In this document: one piece after another, positions 46,208-54,922 of the stretch
Layout of the letters: each line of letters opens with the position of its first letter
Numbering within the stretch: the stretch's first letter is position 1
Assembly (NCBI GenBank): GCA_963756365.1
Contig: CAVWNF010000003.1
Location: 1,922,001 to 1,986,000, forward strand
From: WHTI01 sp963756365
Lineage (GTDB): Bacteria > Actinomycetota > CADDZG01 > WHSQ01
Direction of reading: 5' to 3'
Length of the DNA stretch: 64,000 bases
Translations under genes and position numbers: made by a program
Notes under the pieces: model-generated
The model's database searches: none
Told to the model about the DNA's origin: nothing
What the model saw: only the letters and a program-made list of their open reading frames with translations

Positions 46208-49051
46208 ATGGCATCCCCGACAACGGCCCTCAGCGCGCGGCGACAACTCGCTATGTGGTTGGCCCCAGCACTCCTCGTTCCACTCCTGATGGTTGGTGCG
46301 ATCAAGGTTTCGGCCCCGAAAGAGGTCGGCGGAGAGCTGCGCGATCTTCATCCACTTGAGGTCGGAACGACATGGGTGTACGACGTTTTCGATCACGGTG
46401 AACCCTCGGGGACACGCACCAGACAGATCGACGGCCAGGCGGGTCTCGGTGACGATCTCCTCGATCTCGTTACCCTCACGAGTCACTACACCGACTACCC
46501 CACCGTGGGAGCACTCGACTCCCTCGTCTATCTCGGTGCAACCGACCACGCCATCCTTCAGTACGGCATCTACAGCTCTCACGAGTACCGCGTCGTCGAT
46601 CCCCCGGCCCCCTCCTATGAATTGCCGGTCGAGGAGGGCGCTTCGTGGTCGTACAAGGGCAAGGTCGGTGATGCTGAGCTCACCTTCGAGGCCACGCTCG
46701 TCGCTATCGAGGATGTCGAAGTATCGGGGCGCACCTTCAACGACTGTGCTCACTACGTCACCGAGCTCGAGTACGTCTTCCCAGGTGGCGGCGGGGAACC
46801 GGAGACCCTCGAGGAATGGACCTGCCCCGAGTACGGGCCGGTGAAGACGATCGACGTCATCCCGAACCTCGGCGTGGAGATCACGGAAGAACTCACCGGG
46901 TTCCACGGCCGGGGCATCAACTGGACCGCTCGGGATCGATCTGCGTCCCCCGGTGTTACAGGGGCGGGAGCTACGTTCGGCTTCGATGCCGCACGCACTA
47001 ACCACATCGACGGGACGCTCGATCCGACACTCGCCTGGAGCGATTCCCGCAGTCTCAACTACACGTTCCCGATGGTGAGTGACGGCGAGGTCGGGGTCCT
47101 CGGGGAAGAGGATGGCTCGGTCTCGGCCGTCGATACCTCGAGTGGCGAGATGCAGTGGCGCGTCCGTCTCTCGGGTCCCATCACCGCTCCGATCACGATC
47201 GCGGGTGACACCGCACTCGTCGCCGACGCATCGAAGAACCTGTGGGCGCTCGACCTCGCCGACGGTTCTGCCGCGTGGGTCCGGGCGTTCGACGACGTCA
47301 TCACTCAGTCTCCCGTCGCGGTCGGCAAAGGAGTGGTCGTTGCCAGCGAGGACGGCTCGCTCCGGTCCCTGTCACTCGCAGATGGGTCTGAGGTGTGGTC
47401 CCGAGAGATCGAAGGGCTCGTACGGACAGCGCCAGCCGCGGCAGACAACACGGTGATCGTGGCCGGTTCCGAGAGCATCGCTGCTTTCGATGCCGCGGAC
47501 GGCACCACTTTGTGGGGCGACGGGCTCGAGGGCCCGACCACCGCTGGCCCCCTGATCTCGGACGGGCACGTCGTGGTCGCAGACGACGCGGGGATCGTAT
47601 CGACCTTCGACCTTGATGACGGGACGCGCGGCTGGCAAGCGAGACTCAACCTTTCCACCGAGCACATGGCCGCGGGAGACAACAAGATCGTGGTGCTCAC
47701 GGGCACCGACCGCCTCACCGCCTTCGATCTCGATTCCGGCGCGACCGACTGGGCCCTGGACATCGAGGCCAGTAGCTCCGCTCCCGTCGTCGTCGGGGGC
47801 GAGGTGGTGAGCGTGTCCACAGATGGCACAGTCACGACGGTCGCCGTGGCCGACGGTTCGACCACCGGTGGATGGGACCTTCCAACCCCGGCCGACGACG
47901 TCTCTCTCAGTGCTGATCTACCGATCGGTACGGTGGATGGAACCATCGTGATCTCCGCCTTCGTGGGCGCCGAGGCCCACGCGATCACCCAGTTCGCCTA
48001 CCCTGTGGCCTCGGACGCAGCCCGCCGGGGCGTCTCCTTCGGCTCCGATGTTCGCGCGATCCCGTCGCCATCGAACGCGGCTGCGGCTCTGAAAGGCGAC
48101 GTTCTGTTCGTGCCGGGCCAGGACAACGTCCTTTACCGAAGCACCTCGACGACCGATGTCGCCCCCGTCCTCCAGAGCACGGGACTACAGCCGGGGGTCG
48201 TGATCGCCGGTGATCTCCTGATCGCCCAGCGGGATCAGGAGATCCAGGCGCTCCCTGTCGATGGGGGGAAGCCGATCTGGACGTTCCCCGCGGCTGAGCC
48301 GTATCCGGGGTCTGTTCCGGCTGTCTCGGGTGGGACAGTGTTCGTGCCCGAGTACGGACTCGGGCTCGCTGCGGTGGATCTCGCCGACGGCACACCCCTG
48401 TGGTTCGAGCAGATCGACAACGCGATCGGAACGATGCCGCCTCTCCCGATCCCCGGAGGCGACGTGATCTACGGGTCGGGAAGCATCGCTCGTTACGACG
48501 GAGCGAGCGGACGGCGCGTGTGGTCGATCCCCGACACTCAAATGTTCAACTCGGCGGCATATCTCGACGGTCTCGTGTTCGCCGACCTCGTCCGCAACGA
48601 ACACTCGAGCGGCCTCGCCGCGATCGATGCGACGAGCGGCAGGATCGAATGGTTCAGGGATAACCAGAACTCGCAGATCATCGTCGGACCGGTCGCCTCG
48701 GATGGTGTCGTGATCTACCCCGATGCTGGCGGTCTTGTCGTCGCGCTCGACGCCGATTCAGGTGTCGAACTCTGGCAGATGCGGCTCTCGACGCCGATCG
48801 CGGGGACCCCGGTTATAGCCGACGGGCGCGTCTACATCGCCGAGACGGGACGGGAAGAGGATCTCTACCAGCGCGAGTTTCGGGTGTCGGCGCATGATCT
48901 GCGGACCGGGGAGTTCCTCGGGTCGTTCCAACCCCCAGGGCAGGGCTACCTCATCACCCCTGCCCTATCTGGGACCGAGGACGGGAAGATCCTCGTTCCG
49001 TCGACGAACCGGTTCGGCTCGATCGTCATGATCCTGGAACCGCGTTCGTGA
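46208..49051 (+). CDS. Membrane-anchored PQQ-type beta-propeller protein
   Basis: This 947-residue protein has an N-terminal membrane segment (MWLAPALLVPLLMVGAIKV), an N-terminal domain of about 230 residues (LHPLEVGTTWVYDVFDHGEP ... TWVYD-type strands), then many PQQ-like blades with repeated A.D...G...W patterns (VSAVDTSSGEMQWRVRL, LWALDLADGSAAWVRAF, VVALDADSGVELWQMRL). It probably binds a ligand or partner outside the cell rather than PQQ, as no dehydrogenase active site is visible. It lies 10 bases after the M4 gene and overlaps the next gene by four bases. Confidence 0.82.
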   Translation: MASPTTALSARRQLAMWLAPALLVPLLMVGAIKVSAPKEVGGELRDLHPLEVGTTWVYDVFDHGEPSGTRTRQIDGQAGLGDDLLDLVTLTSHYTDYPTVGALDSLVYLGATDHAILQYGIYSSHEYRVVDPPAPSYELPVEEGASWSYKGKVGDAELTFEATLVAIEDVEVSGRTFNDCAHYVTELEYVFPGGGGEPETLEEWTCPEYGPVKTIDVIPNLGVEITEELTGFHGRGINWTARDRSASPGVTGAGATFGFDAARTNHIDGTLDPTLAWSDSRSLNYTFPMVSDGEVGVLGEEDGSVSAVDTSSGEMQWRVRLSGPITAPITIAGDTALVADASKNLWALDLADGSAAWVRAFDDVITQSPVAVGKGVVVASEDGSLRSLSLADGSEVWSREIEGLVRTAPAAADNTVIVAGSESIAAFDAADGTTLWGDGLEGPTTAGPLISDGHVVVADDAGIVSTFDLDDGTRGWQARLNLSTEHMAAGDNKIVVLTGTDRLTAFDLDSGATDWALDIEASSSAPVVVGGEVVSVSTDGTVTTVAVADGSTTGGWDLPTPADDVSLSADLPIGTVDGTIVISAFVGAEAHAITQFAYPVASDAARRGVSFGSDVRAIPSPSNAAAALKGDVLFVPGQDNVLYRSTSTTDVAPVLQSTGLQPGVVIAGDLLIAQRDQEIQALPVDGGKPIWTFPAAEPYPGSVPAVSGGTVFVPEYGLGLAAVDLADGTPLWFEQIDNAIGTMPPLPIPGGDVIYGSGSIARYDGASGRRVWSIPDTQMFNSAAYLDGLVFADLVRNEHSSGLAAIDATSGRIEWFRDNQNSQIIVGPVASDGVVIYPDAGGLVVALDADSGVELWQMRLSTPIAGTPVIADGRVYIAETGREEDLYQREFRVSAHDLRTGEFLGSFQPPGQGYLITPALSGTEDGKILVPSTNRFGSIVMILEPRS

Positions 49052-49884
49052 GGAACCTCGCTCGTAAGGTCACGTCGCTGCTGAAGCCCGTGTGGGAGAC
49101 CGCGTTCAGGGATCCGGTGAGGGAGAGCCACATCAGGCTGGCCGGAATGGGTACCTCCGAGCGACAACTGGCTATCGTCGGGCTTATCACCCTGGCTCTC
49201 CTCCTTGGCTCGGTGCTGTTCGCCGACCTCTGGCGCGGCGGCGAGCTGCTGCCTATCGGCGACTTCGGTGGGGACCACACGTTCCTGCCAGTGGGGATGC
49301 TCCCGGTAACGCTCATCGCGTTCATGACGGCGTGGGCCCTGCTCTTGTGGGGAGCGCTGACGGCGTCGCCGATCGTCCGCCTCGCAGTTGCGGTCACCTT
49401 CCTATTGACCAACGCATCTCTCGGGGTCGCCGTCTCGGTCTCGGTCGGCGAGCGCGCAGCCCTCGACCTCGGCCCCATGCTGATTCGGATCGGCTACTTC
49501 CTGCCGGCCGCCATGCTCCTTCTATCTATCCCTGCAGCGATGGTTCCTCGGATCGCCCGCATCGCTCGCCCGCTTCTGCGCATCGCTATCATCGTCGGAC
49601 TCGGGATGTTCTTCCTGGGCCACCTGTGGATCCACATCGTCTACGTCGAGGAGGGCTTCCAGGGAGGAGCCCAGTCGCTGATGTCGGGCGCTATCACCGA
49701 GATAGAGGGCCTCCTCCTCCCCCTCGTCTACGTCTCGGGGATCCTCGTCATCGACTTCAGCCTCGATGTCGCGGAGGGGGTCGCGCTCGCAGCGAGGACA
49801 GCGACGAGAACGGTCGCCCGGTGGCTACTGGCTGGTTTCATCAGCCGTGAAACTGTGGATACAACTCGGTGCTCACGTAGGTGA
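49048..49884 (+). CDS. Polytopic membrane protein, unknown function (first of two)
   Basis: This 278-residue protein has about six to seven membrane segments, including LAIVGLITLALLLGSVLF and IAIIVGLGMFFLGHLWIHIV. GTG 49048 overlaps the propeller stop (GTGA). I recognise no family. Operon position suggests it serves the same envelope complex as the M4 protease and propeller. Confidence 0.7.
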   Translation: MRNLARKVTSLLKPVWETAFRDPVRESHIRLAGMGTSERQLAIVGLITLALLLGSVLFADLWRGGELLPIGDFGGDHTFLPVGMLPVTLIAFMTAWALLLWGALTASPIVRLAVAVTFLLTNASLGVAVSVSVGERAALDLGPMLIRIGYFLPAAMLLLSIPAAMVPRIARIARPLLRIAIIVGLGMFFLGHLWIHIVYVEEGFQGGAQSLMSGAITEIEGLLLPLVYVSGILVIDFSLDVAEGVALAARTATRTVARWLLAGFISRETVDTTRCSRR

Positions 49885-50806
49885 GTGGCTCAGCTACCTC
49901 CAAGACCGGCCAGCAACCGTCGCTCGGACCCTCATCTCCATCGCCGTCCTCGCCGTGACCGTCGCTCTGGTGACGCGCTTCCGATCGAGCGTGGCGTTCG
50001 AGGATGCCAAAGAGCGCCTTCTTTACGGGAGTGGGGTGGCGCTCTCCCTCAGCTACATCGCCACGATCCTCGTCGTGGGTGCGGGCATCTTCGCGATCGC
50101 GCAACTCAATTTCGATGGCATCCCGGGCTTCGTCAACTCCTTCCCTAAGGACGAACTCCGTGACTACGGGCAGCCGGTCCTAGCCGCGGCGGCGATCGTG
50201 GTGGGTGTATGGCTGATGAGGAAGAACCGTCGTCGCCCGATGGACCTGGAACTAGGATCGGGTCTGATCGTCGTGGGCGCGTGGACCCTCCCAACATTCC
50301 TTCTGAACCTCACCGATCTCAACCTCGGCTTCAACAACGCTCTCGCTGACATCTTCATCACGCTCGCCCTCGCTCTAGTGCTGGCTACGAGATGGAAGAG
50401 CATCGACACGCCGGCGGCGGTGACCCTCAGCGCGATAACGGTTTTCTCGTGGATGGTGATGACTAAGGGCGACTGGATCTCGGTTGCGGGCGGCATCTTC
50501 GGTTTCCCCGCCGTCCTCATCGTCGTCGTCGGCATCGTGTTCTCACTCGCCGGTGATGCTGGCTTCACCGCAGAGTCGAGCAAGCGTCTACCCCAGGGCT
50601 CCCGAGTCCTCATGTTCGTCGGCTATCTGATCCTGTCGGTGAGCATCCTGAACTGGGTCGAGGTGACACATAGCGGAAGCGGCTCATCGAGTGGGGCCGA
50701 CGCTGGCTTCTTCTTCCTCGGCATCCCATGGGCCGCGTGGTTGGTGGGCAGACGACTGCTGCGGCTGGGAGAAACGGATATCGAGGAAGAGGTTGCCGGG
50801 GCCTAG
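49847..50806 (+). CDS. Polytopic membrane protein, unknown function (second of two)
   Basis: This 319-residue protein has about eight membrane segments. The likely start is GTG 49847 (VKLWIQLGAHVGEWLSYL), overlapping the previous gene by 38 bases, longer than the usual four-base overlaps here; a later start is possible. No family recognised. Both membrane proteins, the propeller and the M4 protease are encoded without gaps, which argues for a joint product. It ends four bases inside convergent pheA. Confidence 0.68.
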   Translation: MKLWIQLGAHVGEWLSYLQDRPATVARTLISIAVLAVTVALVTRFRSSVAFEDAKERLLYGSGVALSLSYIATILVVGAGIFAIAQLNFDGIPGFVNSFPKDELRDYGQPVLAAAAIVVGVWLMRKNRRRPMDLELGSGLIVVGAWTLPTFLLNLTDLNLGFNNALADIFITLALALVLATRWKSIDTPAAVTLSAITVFSWMVMTKGDWISVAGGIFGFPAVLIVVVGIVFSLAGDAGFTAESSKRLPQGSRVLMFVGYLILSVSILNWVEVTHSGSGSSSGADAGFFFLGIPWAAWLVGRRLLRLGETDIEEEVAGA

Positions 50807-51645
50807 CCGAGCGGAGGCTTAACGGTCCGGCCAGCGTAGGAACCAAGCACCCGGGTGAAAGTCGCGTGGTCGCTCATCTCGCCGAGCGCCTCGATGACCG
50901 CGGGGGCGTGGGCGGGGGCCTCCACGTCGATGTAGATGACGTATTCCCATGGACGGCCCGCCTTCGGACGGGACTCGATCTTTCCTAGATTCAGGTGACG
51001 CTCGGCGAACGCACCGATGCATCGATAGAGACATCCAGGAACGTGCCCGACGCCGAACACGAGGCTGCACTTGTTCGGTTCCTCGAGTGGCTCGGGGTTG
51101 CGAGAGAGCGCCCCGAAGCGCGTGTAGTTATCGGGGTAGGTCTGGATCTTCTCGGCGAGGACGTCGAGACCGTACAGGTCGGCCGCCCGTCTCGATGCGA
51201 TCGCTCCAGTGGTCTCAAGCTTGTCATCCACGATGCGCTTAGCAGAACCCGCGGTGTCGTACTCGGCCCGAACCTTCACGTCGAGTGCCGAGAGGAACTC
51301 CTCGGACTGAGCGATCGCCTGCGGGTGACTGATGACCTCAGTGAGATCGTCCGTCGATGTCCCAGGCAGCGCGAGGAGGCAGTGGTCGACCCGCACGATG
51401 GTTTCGCCGACTAGGTGGAGCCCATGTTTCAGGAACAGGTCGTAGGTCTCGTTGATGCTGCCCGCCTGCGAGTTGTCGATCGGTACGAGCCCGACGTCAA
51501 CCCGTCCCACTTCGACGGCCTCGAAGACCTTTCGGATCGAGTTGAGGGGCATCAGTTCGGCATCCGGGAACAACTGCGTGGCCCCCTGCTCTGAGTAGGC
51601 CCCTGCCTCTCCTTGATACGCGACCAGCTTCGGGTTCATCGACAT
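50803..51645 (-). CDS. pheA: Prephenate dehydratase
   Basis: This 280-residue enzyme converts prephenate to phenylpyruvate in phenylalanine synthesis. The catalytic domain (YQGEAGAYSEQGA, PIDNSQAGSI, NYTRFGALS) is followed by an ACT domain (CLYRCIGAFAERHLNLGKIESRP) that senses phenylalanine. The start is ATG 51645 or 51639. It is the last gene of the ilv/leu operon, four bases after the CimA-like gene, an uncommon placement. Confidence 0.93.
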   Translation of the reverse strand: MSMNPKLVAYQGEAGAYSEQGATQLFPDAELMPLNSIRKVFEAVEVGRVDVGLVPIDNSQAGSINETYDLFLKHGLHLVGETIVRVDHCLLALPGTSTDDLTEVISHPQAIAQSEEFLSALDVKVRAEYDTAGSAKRIVDDKLETTGAIASRRAADLYGLDVLAEKIQTYPDNYTRFGALSRNPEPLEEPNKCSLVFGVGHVPGCLYRCIGAFAERHLNLGKIESRPKAGRPWEYVIYIDVEAPAHAPAVIEALGEMSDHATFTRVLGSYAGRTVKPPLG

Positions 51646-51649
51646 GAGC

Positions 51650-52129
51650 CTAAGCCGACCTCCGAGCGCCACCGCGCGTCCGCATGATCCCCATCACAGA
51701 GGTCGAGACGAGTGCCTCGAACGAGGCGTCGATGATGTTGTCCGACACACAACCCGCATCCCACGTCTCGTTCCCGTCGGTCGCCTCGATCAACACCCGT
51801 ACCTGAGCCGCCGTCGCATCGGACGAATCGACGATGCTTACCCTGTAATCGGAGAGCCTTACCTCCGAGAGCTCGGGGAACTCACCTTCGAGACAGGATC
51901 TGAGGGCCGCGTCGAGTGCGTGCACCGGACCCACCCCTGTCGCCGAGCGTCGAACGCACGTCGTCCCGAACCGGACCTCGACGATCGCCTGGTTGTGCGA
52001 CGTCGTCTCGTGCATCCGCTCCGTAACCACCTTGTACCCACAAACTTGAAAATACCCGCCATTCGTCGAGACGAATGGCGTCTGTGTACGCGAGTGCATG
52101 GCTTGGTCGGGAGTCTTCGACGGGGTCAT
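51650..52129 (-). CDS. Isolated CimA/LeuA regulatory domain (citramalate synthase C-terminus)
   Basis: This 159-residue protein is the C-terminal LeuA-type dimerisation/allosteric domain as found in citramalate synthase: YKVVTERMHE, ATGVGPVHALDAALRSCLEG, LSDYRVSIVDSSDATAAQVR, CVSDNIIDASFEALV. The catalytic TIM barrel (about 340 residues) is absent. ATG 52129 overlaps the leuB stop. The ~30 residues before the domain match nothing I know and contain hairpin copy 4. It could be a fusion remnant after a deletion or a free regulatory subunit. Confidence 0.72.
   Translation of the reverse strand: MTPSKTPDQAMHSRTQTPFVSTNGGYFQVCGYKVVTERMHETTSHNQAIVEVRFGTTCVRRSATGVGPVHALDAALRSCLEGEFPELSEVRLSDYRVSIVDSSDATAAQVRVLIEATDGNETWDAGCVSDNIIDASFEALVSTSVMGIMRTRGGARRSA
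52057..52080 (-). repeat. Palindromic hairpin element, copy 4 (UCUCGA loop)
   Basis: Arms CGCCATTCG and CGAATGGCG flank the loop TCTCGA in the minus-strand transcript. The stem sequence is wholly different from the other copies yet still pairs perfectly, so pairing and loop rather than stem sequence are conserved. It lies inside the first codons of the CimA-domain gene. Confidence 0.65.
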
Positions 52130-52995
52130 CGTGCGGTGCTCGCTTTCTCTAGTTCATCGAGCAGCATCTCGGCGGCTCGGATGGCGGCGGTGGGGTCGGC
52201 GGTTCCGGTGCCGGCGATGTCGGGGGCCGAGCCGTGGACCGGTTCGAACAACCCGATGCATCTGCTCGGGCGCGTCGTCGGATCGGGATGCAGATTGGCG
52301 CTCGCTGCCTTCCCCAGGCCCCCGCGGATACCGGCGGCGAGGTCAGACAGGATGTCGCCGAAAAGGTTGTCGGTCACAACCACGTCGAAACGGTCCGGGT
52401 CGGTCACAAGGTGGTAGGCGGCGGCGTCGACATGTTCGTATCCGGTCTCTACCTCGGGGAACTCTGCGGCGACCTCATCGAACACGGCGCGCCACAACCC
52501 GCCCGCGTAGGTCATCACATTGGTCTTGTGCACGAGATGGAGGCGCTGACCTCGCTCCGCTGCATACCCGAACGCGTAGCGAACGCACCGTTCGATCCCC
52601 CGACGCGTGTTGATCGAGGTCTCGGTCGCCAGGTTCCCGTCGCTTTCCCCGACACCCGAGTACGGACCCTCTGAGTTCTCGCGGACGAACGTGATCCCGA
52701 GTTCCGGGAACGGACGCAGGTTGATGTAGAGGTCGAGTTCCTTCCGCAACCGCAGGAGGATCCCCCGCTCGAGCACGCCGTCGGGAACGCGCGGATCACC
52801 GATCGCACCGAACAGCAGCGCATCCGAGTTCCGGATGGCATCCAGGTCGGCGTCGGTAACGAGCTCGCCAGTTGCGAGGTAACGCTCCGCACCGGCATCG
52901 ATCCGCACGATCTCGGTGTCCGGAGGCAGCGTCGCGAGCGCGGGTTCGATGACCTCCGGCCCGATCCCATCCCCCGCCAGCACCGAGATCTTCAT
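52126..52995 (-). CDS. leuB: 3-isopropylmalate dehydrogenase, short C-terminus
   Basis: This NAD-dependent enzyme oxidatively decarboxylates 3-isopropylmalate in leucine synthesis. Motifs: LAGDGIGPEV, ERGILLRLRKELDLYINLRP, VTDNLFGDILSDLAAG and LFEPVHGSAPDIAGTGTADP. The protein ends after 289 residues; actinobacterial LeuB is usually 335-350, so about 40-50 C-terminal residues are missing. The stop overlaps the CimA-domain start. ATG 52995 lies eight bases after hairpin copy 2. Whether the truncated enzyme folds is uncertain. Confidence 0.88.
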   Translation of the reverse strand: MKISVLAGDGIGPEVIEPALATLPPDTEIVRIDAGAERYLATGELVTDADLDAIRNSDALLFGAIGDPRVPDGVLERGILLRLRKELDLYINLRPFPELGITFVRENSEGPYSGVGESDGNLATETSINTRRGIERCVRYAFGYAAERGQRLHLVHKTNVMTYAGGLWRAVFDEVAAEFPEVETGYEHVDAAAYHLVTDPDRFDVVVTDNLFGDILSDLAAGIRGGLGKAASANLHPDPTTRPSRCIGLFEPVHGSAPDIAGTGTADPTAAIRAAEMLLDELEKASTAR

Positions 52996-53002
52996 CTGTT
53001 CT

Positions 53003-53024
53003 GCCGATCCTCGAGATGATCGGC
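53003..53024 (-). repeat. Palindromic hairpin element, copy 2 (UCUCGA loop)
   Basis: Arms GCCGATC and GATCGGC, with an A/G closing pair, flank the TCTCGA loop; AGAAC follows, as in copies 1 and 3. It occupies the 62-base gap between leuD and leuB, directly before the leuB start, where it could affect ribosome access. Confidence 0.72.
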
Positions 53025-53057
53025 TCTCGACCTCGCAGGTTGACCAACGAGACGCGC

Positions 53058-53544
53058 TCATCCGGCTCTCTTCTGCCGTACCCATTCCACCAGGCCCCCG
53101 GCGTTCACGATGTCCATCACGAAGTCAGGGAGACGCTCGCCTTGGAACGTCTGGCCAGTCGTCACGTTCGTAACCGTTGCCGCCTTGACGTCGAGGGTCA
53201 CCTCGTCGCCGTCCGAGATCGCCGCGACCGCCTCGGGGCATTCGACGATGGCAAGACCGGTGTTGATCGCGTTGCGGAAGAAGATCCTGGCGAAGCTGGA
53301 TGCGACGACACCAGCCACTCCTGTGCCCTTGATCGCGTATCGGTGCGTGCTCGCGGCTCGAACCGCATCCGAAGTTCTTCCCGGCCACCACGACATCTCC
53401 GGCTGACACTCGCTCGACGAACGTGGCGTCGAGGTCCTCGAGCGCGTGCTTCGCCAACTCGGCCTCGTCAGTGGTCGTCAGGTACCGCGCCGGGATGATG
53501 ACATCCGTATCAACGTTGTCCCCGTACTTGAAGACGCGGGCCAT
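53058..53544 (-). CDS. leuD: 3-isopropylmalate dehydratase small subunit, one frameshift
   Basis: LeuD pairs with LeuC to isomerise 2- to 3-isopropylmalate. MARVFKYGDNVDTDVIIPARY and the swivel-domain motif GKNFGCGSSREHAP are intact; the remainder (AIKGTGVAGVVASSFARIFF, then RNAINTGLAIVECPEA) lies in another frame. Removing one base near 53340 joins HAPIAIKGTG and gives 161 residues, the normal length of this short LeuD class. ATG 53544 overlaps the corrected leuC stop. Confidence 0.92.
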
Positions 53545-54922
53545 CAGGGCACCACGGTCTCAAGAGATGCGGCGACCACTTCGTTCTGCGGATCGTCGAG
53601 ACGATCCGCTCTCGCTGTTGGTTGCAACACGGTCGGCGAGGGCGCGCTCGTGATCTCTTGGGGTGGACGATCTCGCCTGCCACTGCGGCGGCCATGGCGA
53701 CGGCTGGGTTCGAGAGATACACCTGGGCGGTGGGGTCACCCATCCGGCCTACGTAGTTCCGGTTCGAGGTCGACACGCACACCTCGCCGGGGCCGACGAC
53801 ACCCATGTGGGCACCTAGACACGCACCACACGTGGGGGTTGAAACGGATGCCCCCGCGGCAGCGAAGCGGTCGAGCAAGCCCTCTTCGTTCGCCTGCTGC
53901 CACACCCTCTGGGTCGCCGGGATGACCATCAACCTGACGGTGGGAGCGATCCCGCGATCGCCGAGCACGTGGGCTGCCATCCGCAGGTCCTCGATCCGGG
54001 CGTTGGTGCACGAACCGATGAACACCTGGTCAACCTTGCGGCGCTCGACCTGTGAGACGGGGATCGACTTGGATGGCAGCGAGGGCTGGGCGATCTGGGG
54101 CTCAACGGTGTCCAGGTCCACATCGATCACGGATGCGAACTCGGCATCGGGGTCGGACGCGAACACCTCGAACTCTCGCGGCCGTCCCATGATCTCCTGA
54201 CGACTTCGCACGTACTCGAGAGTCGTGTCGTCGGGCGGCACGATCCCGGACTTGGCCCCTGCCTCGATCGCCATGTTGGTCAGGGTGAGTCGAGAGTCCA
54301 TGGAGAGATGCTTGATGCCGTCACCGGTGTGCTCCATCGCCATGTAACTGGCGCCGTCGTCACCGATCCGGCCGATCACCGAGAGGATCAGATCCTTGCC
54401 CATGACCCACTCACCCGGCGCGCCGGTGTAGACGATCTTCATCGTCTCGGGCACCTTGAGCCAGATCTCGCCGGTCGCGAACACTGCGCCCAGGTCCGTC
54501 GAGCCCACGCCGGTCGAGAAGCACCCGAGCGCACCGTAGGTGCACGAATGGCTGTCGGCACCGATCACCACATCGCCAGGAAGCGTGAGGGCCTCCTCCG
54601 GCAACAGGATGTGCTCGATCCCCCCACGTCCGACTTCGAAGAAGTGCTCGATGTCGTACTCGAGAGCGAACTGTCGCATCCGACTCATCAGCTTGGCGGT
54701 CGCGATGTCCTTCGCCGGAACGAAGTGGGAGGCGACCAGCGCGATCTTGTGCCTGTCCCAGACGTCCTCGACCCCCATGCGCCGGAACGCGTCGGCAGCG
54801 GACGGTGCAGTGACATCGTTCGCCATCGCGAGGTCGACCTTGCAGGTGACTATCTCGCCCGCGGTGACCTCGTCCCGACCTGCTGCCTTCGCGAGAACCT
54901 TCTCGGTGATGGTGCTCGGCAT
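53544..54922 (-). CDS. leuC: 3-isopropylmalate dehydratase large subunit, C-terminal frameshift and tail
   Basis: This aconitase-family [4Fe-4S] enzyme contains FIGSCTNARIEDLRMAA, TCGACLGAHMGVVGPGEV and SNRNYVGRMGDP. As written the frame runs past leuD's start. Restoring one missing base near 53662 gives EIVHPKEITSAPSPT and a stop (TGA 53544-53546) overlapping the leuD ATG, for 459 residues. Even so it carries about 38 residues beyond the usual end, and that tail is partly encoded by hairpin copy 3 (ADRLDDP). ATG 54922 overlaps the leuA stop. Confidence 0.9.
53588..53609 (-). repeat. Palindromic hairpin element, copy 3 (UCUCGA loop)
   Basis: Identical over 22 bases to copy 1 at 4300-4321, with AGAAC following. 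It lies in the tail of leuC, 44 bases before the leuD start. The surrounding tail seems foreign to LeuC, which may mean that the element was inserted there. Confidence 0.75.
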
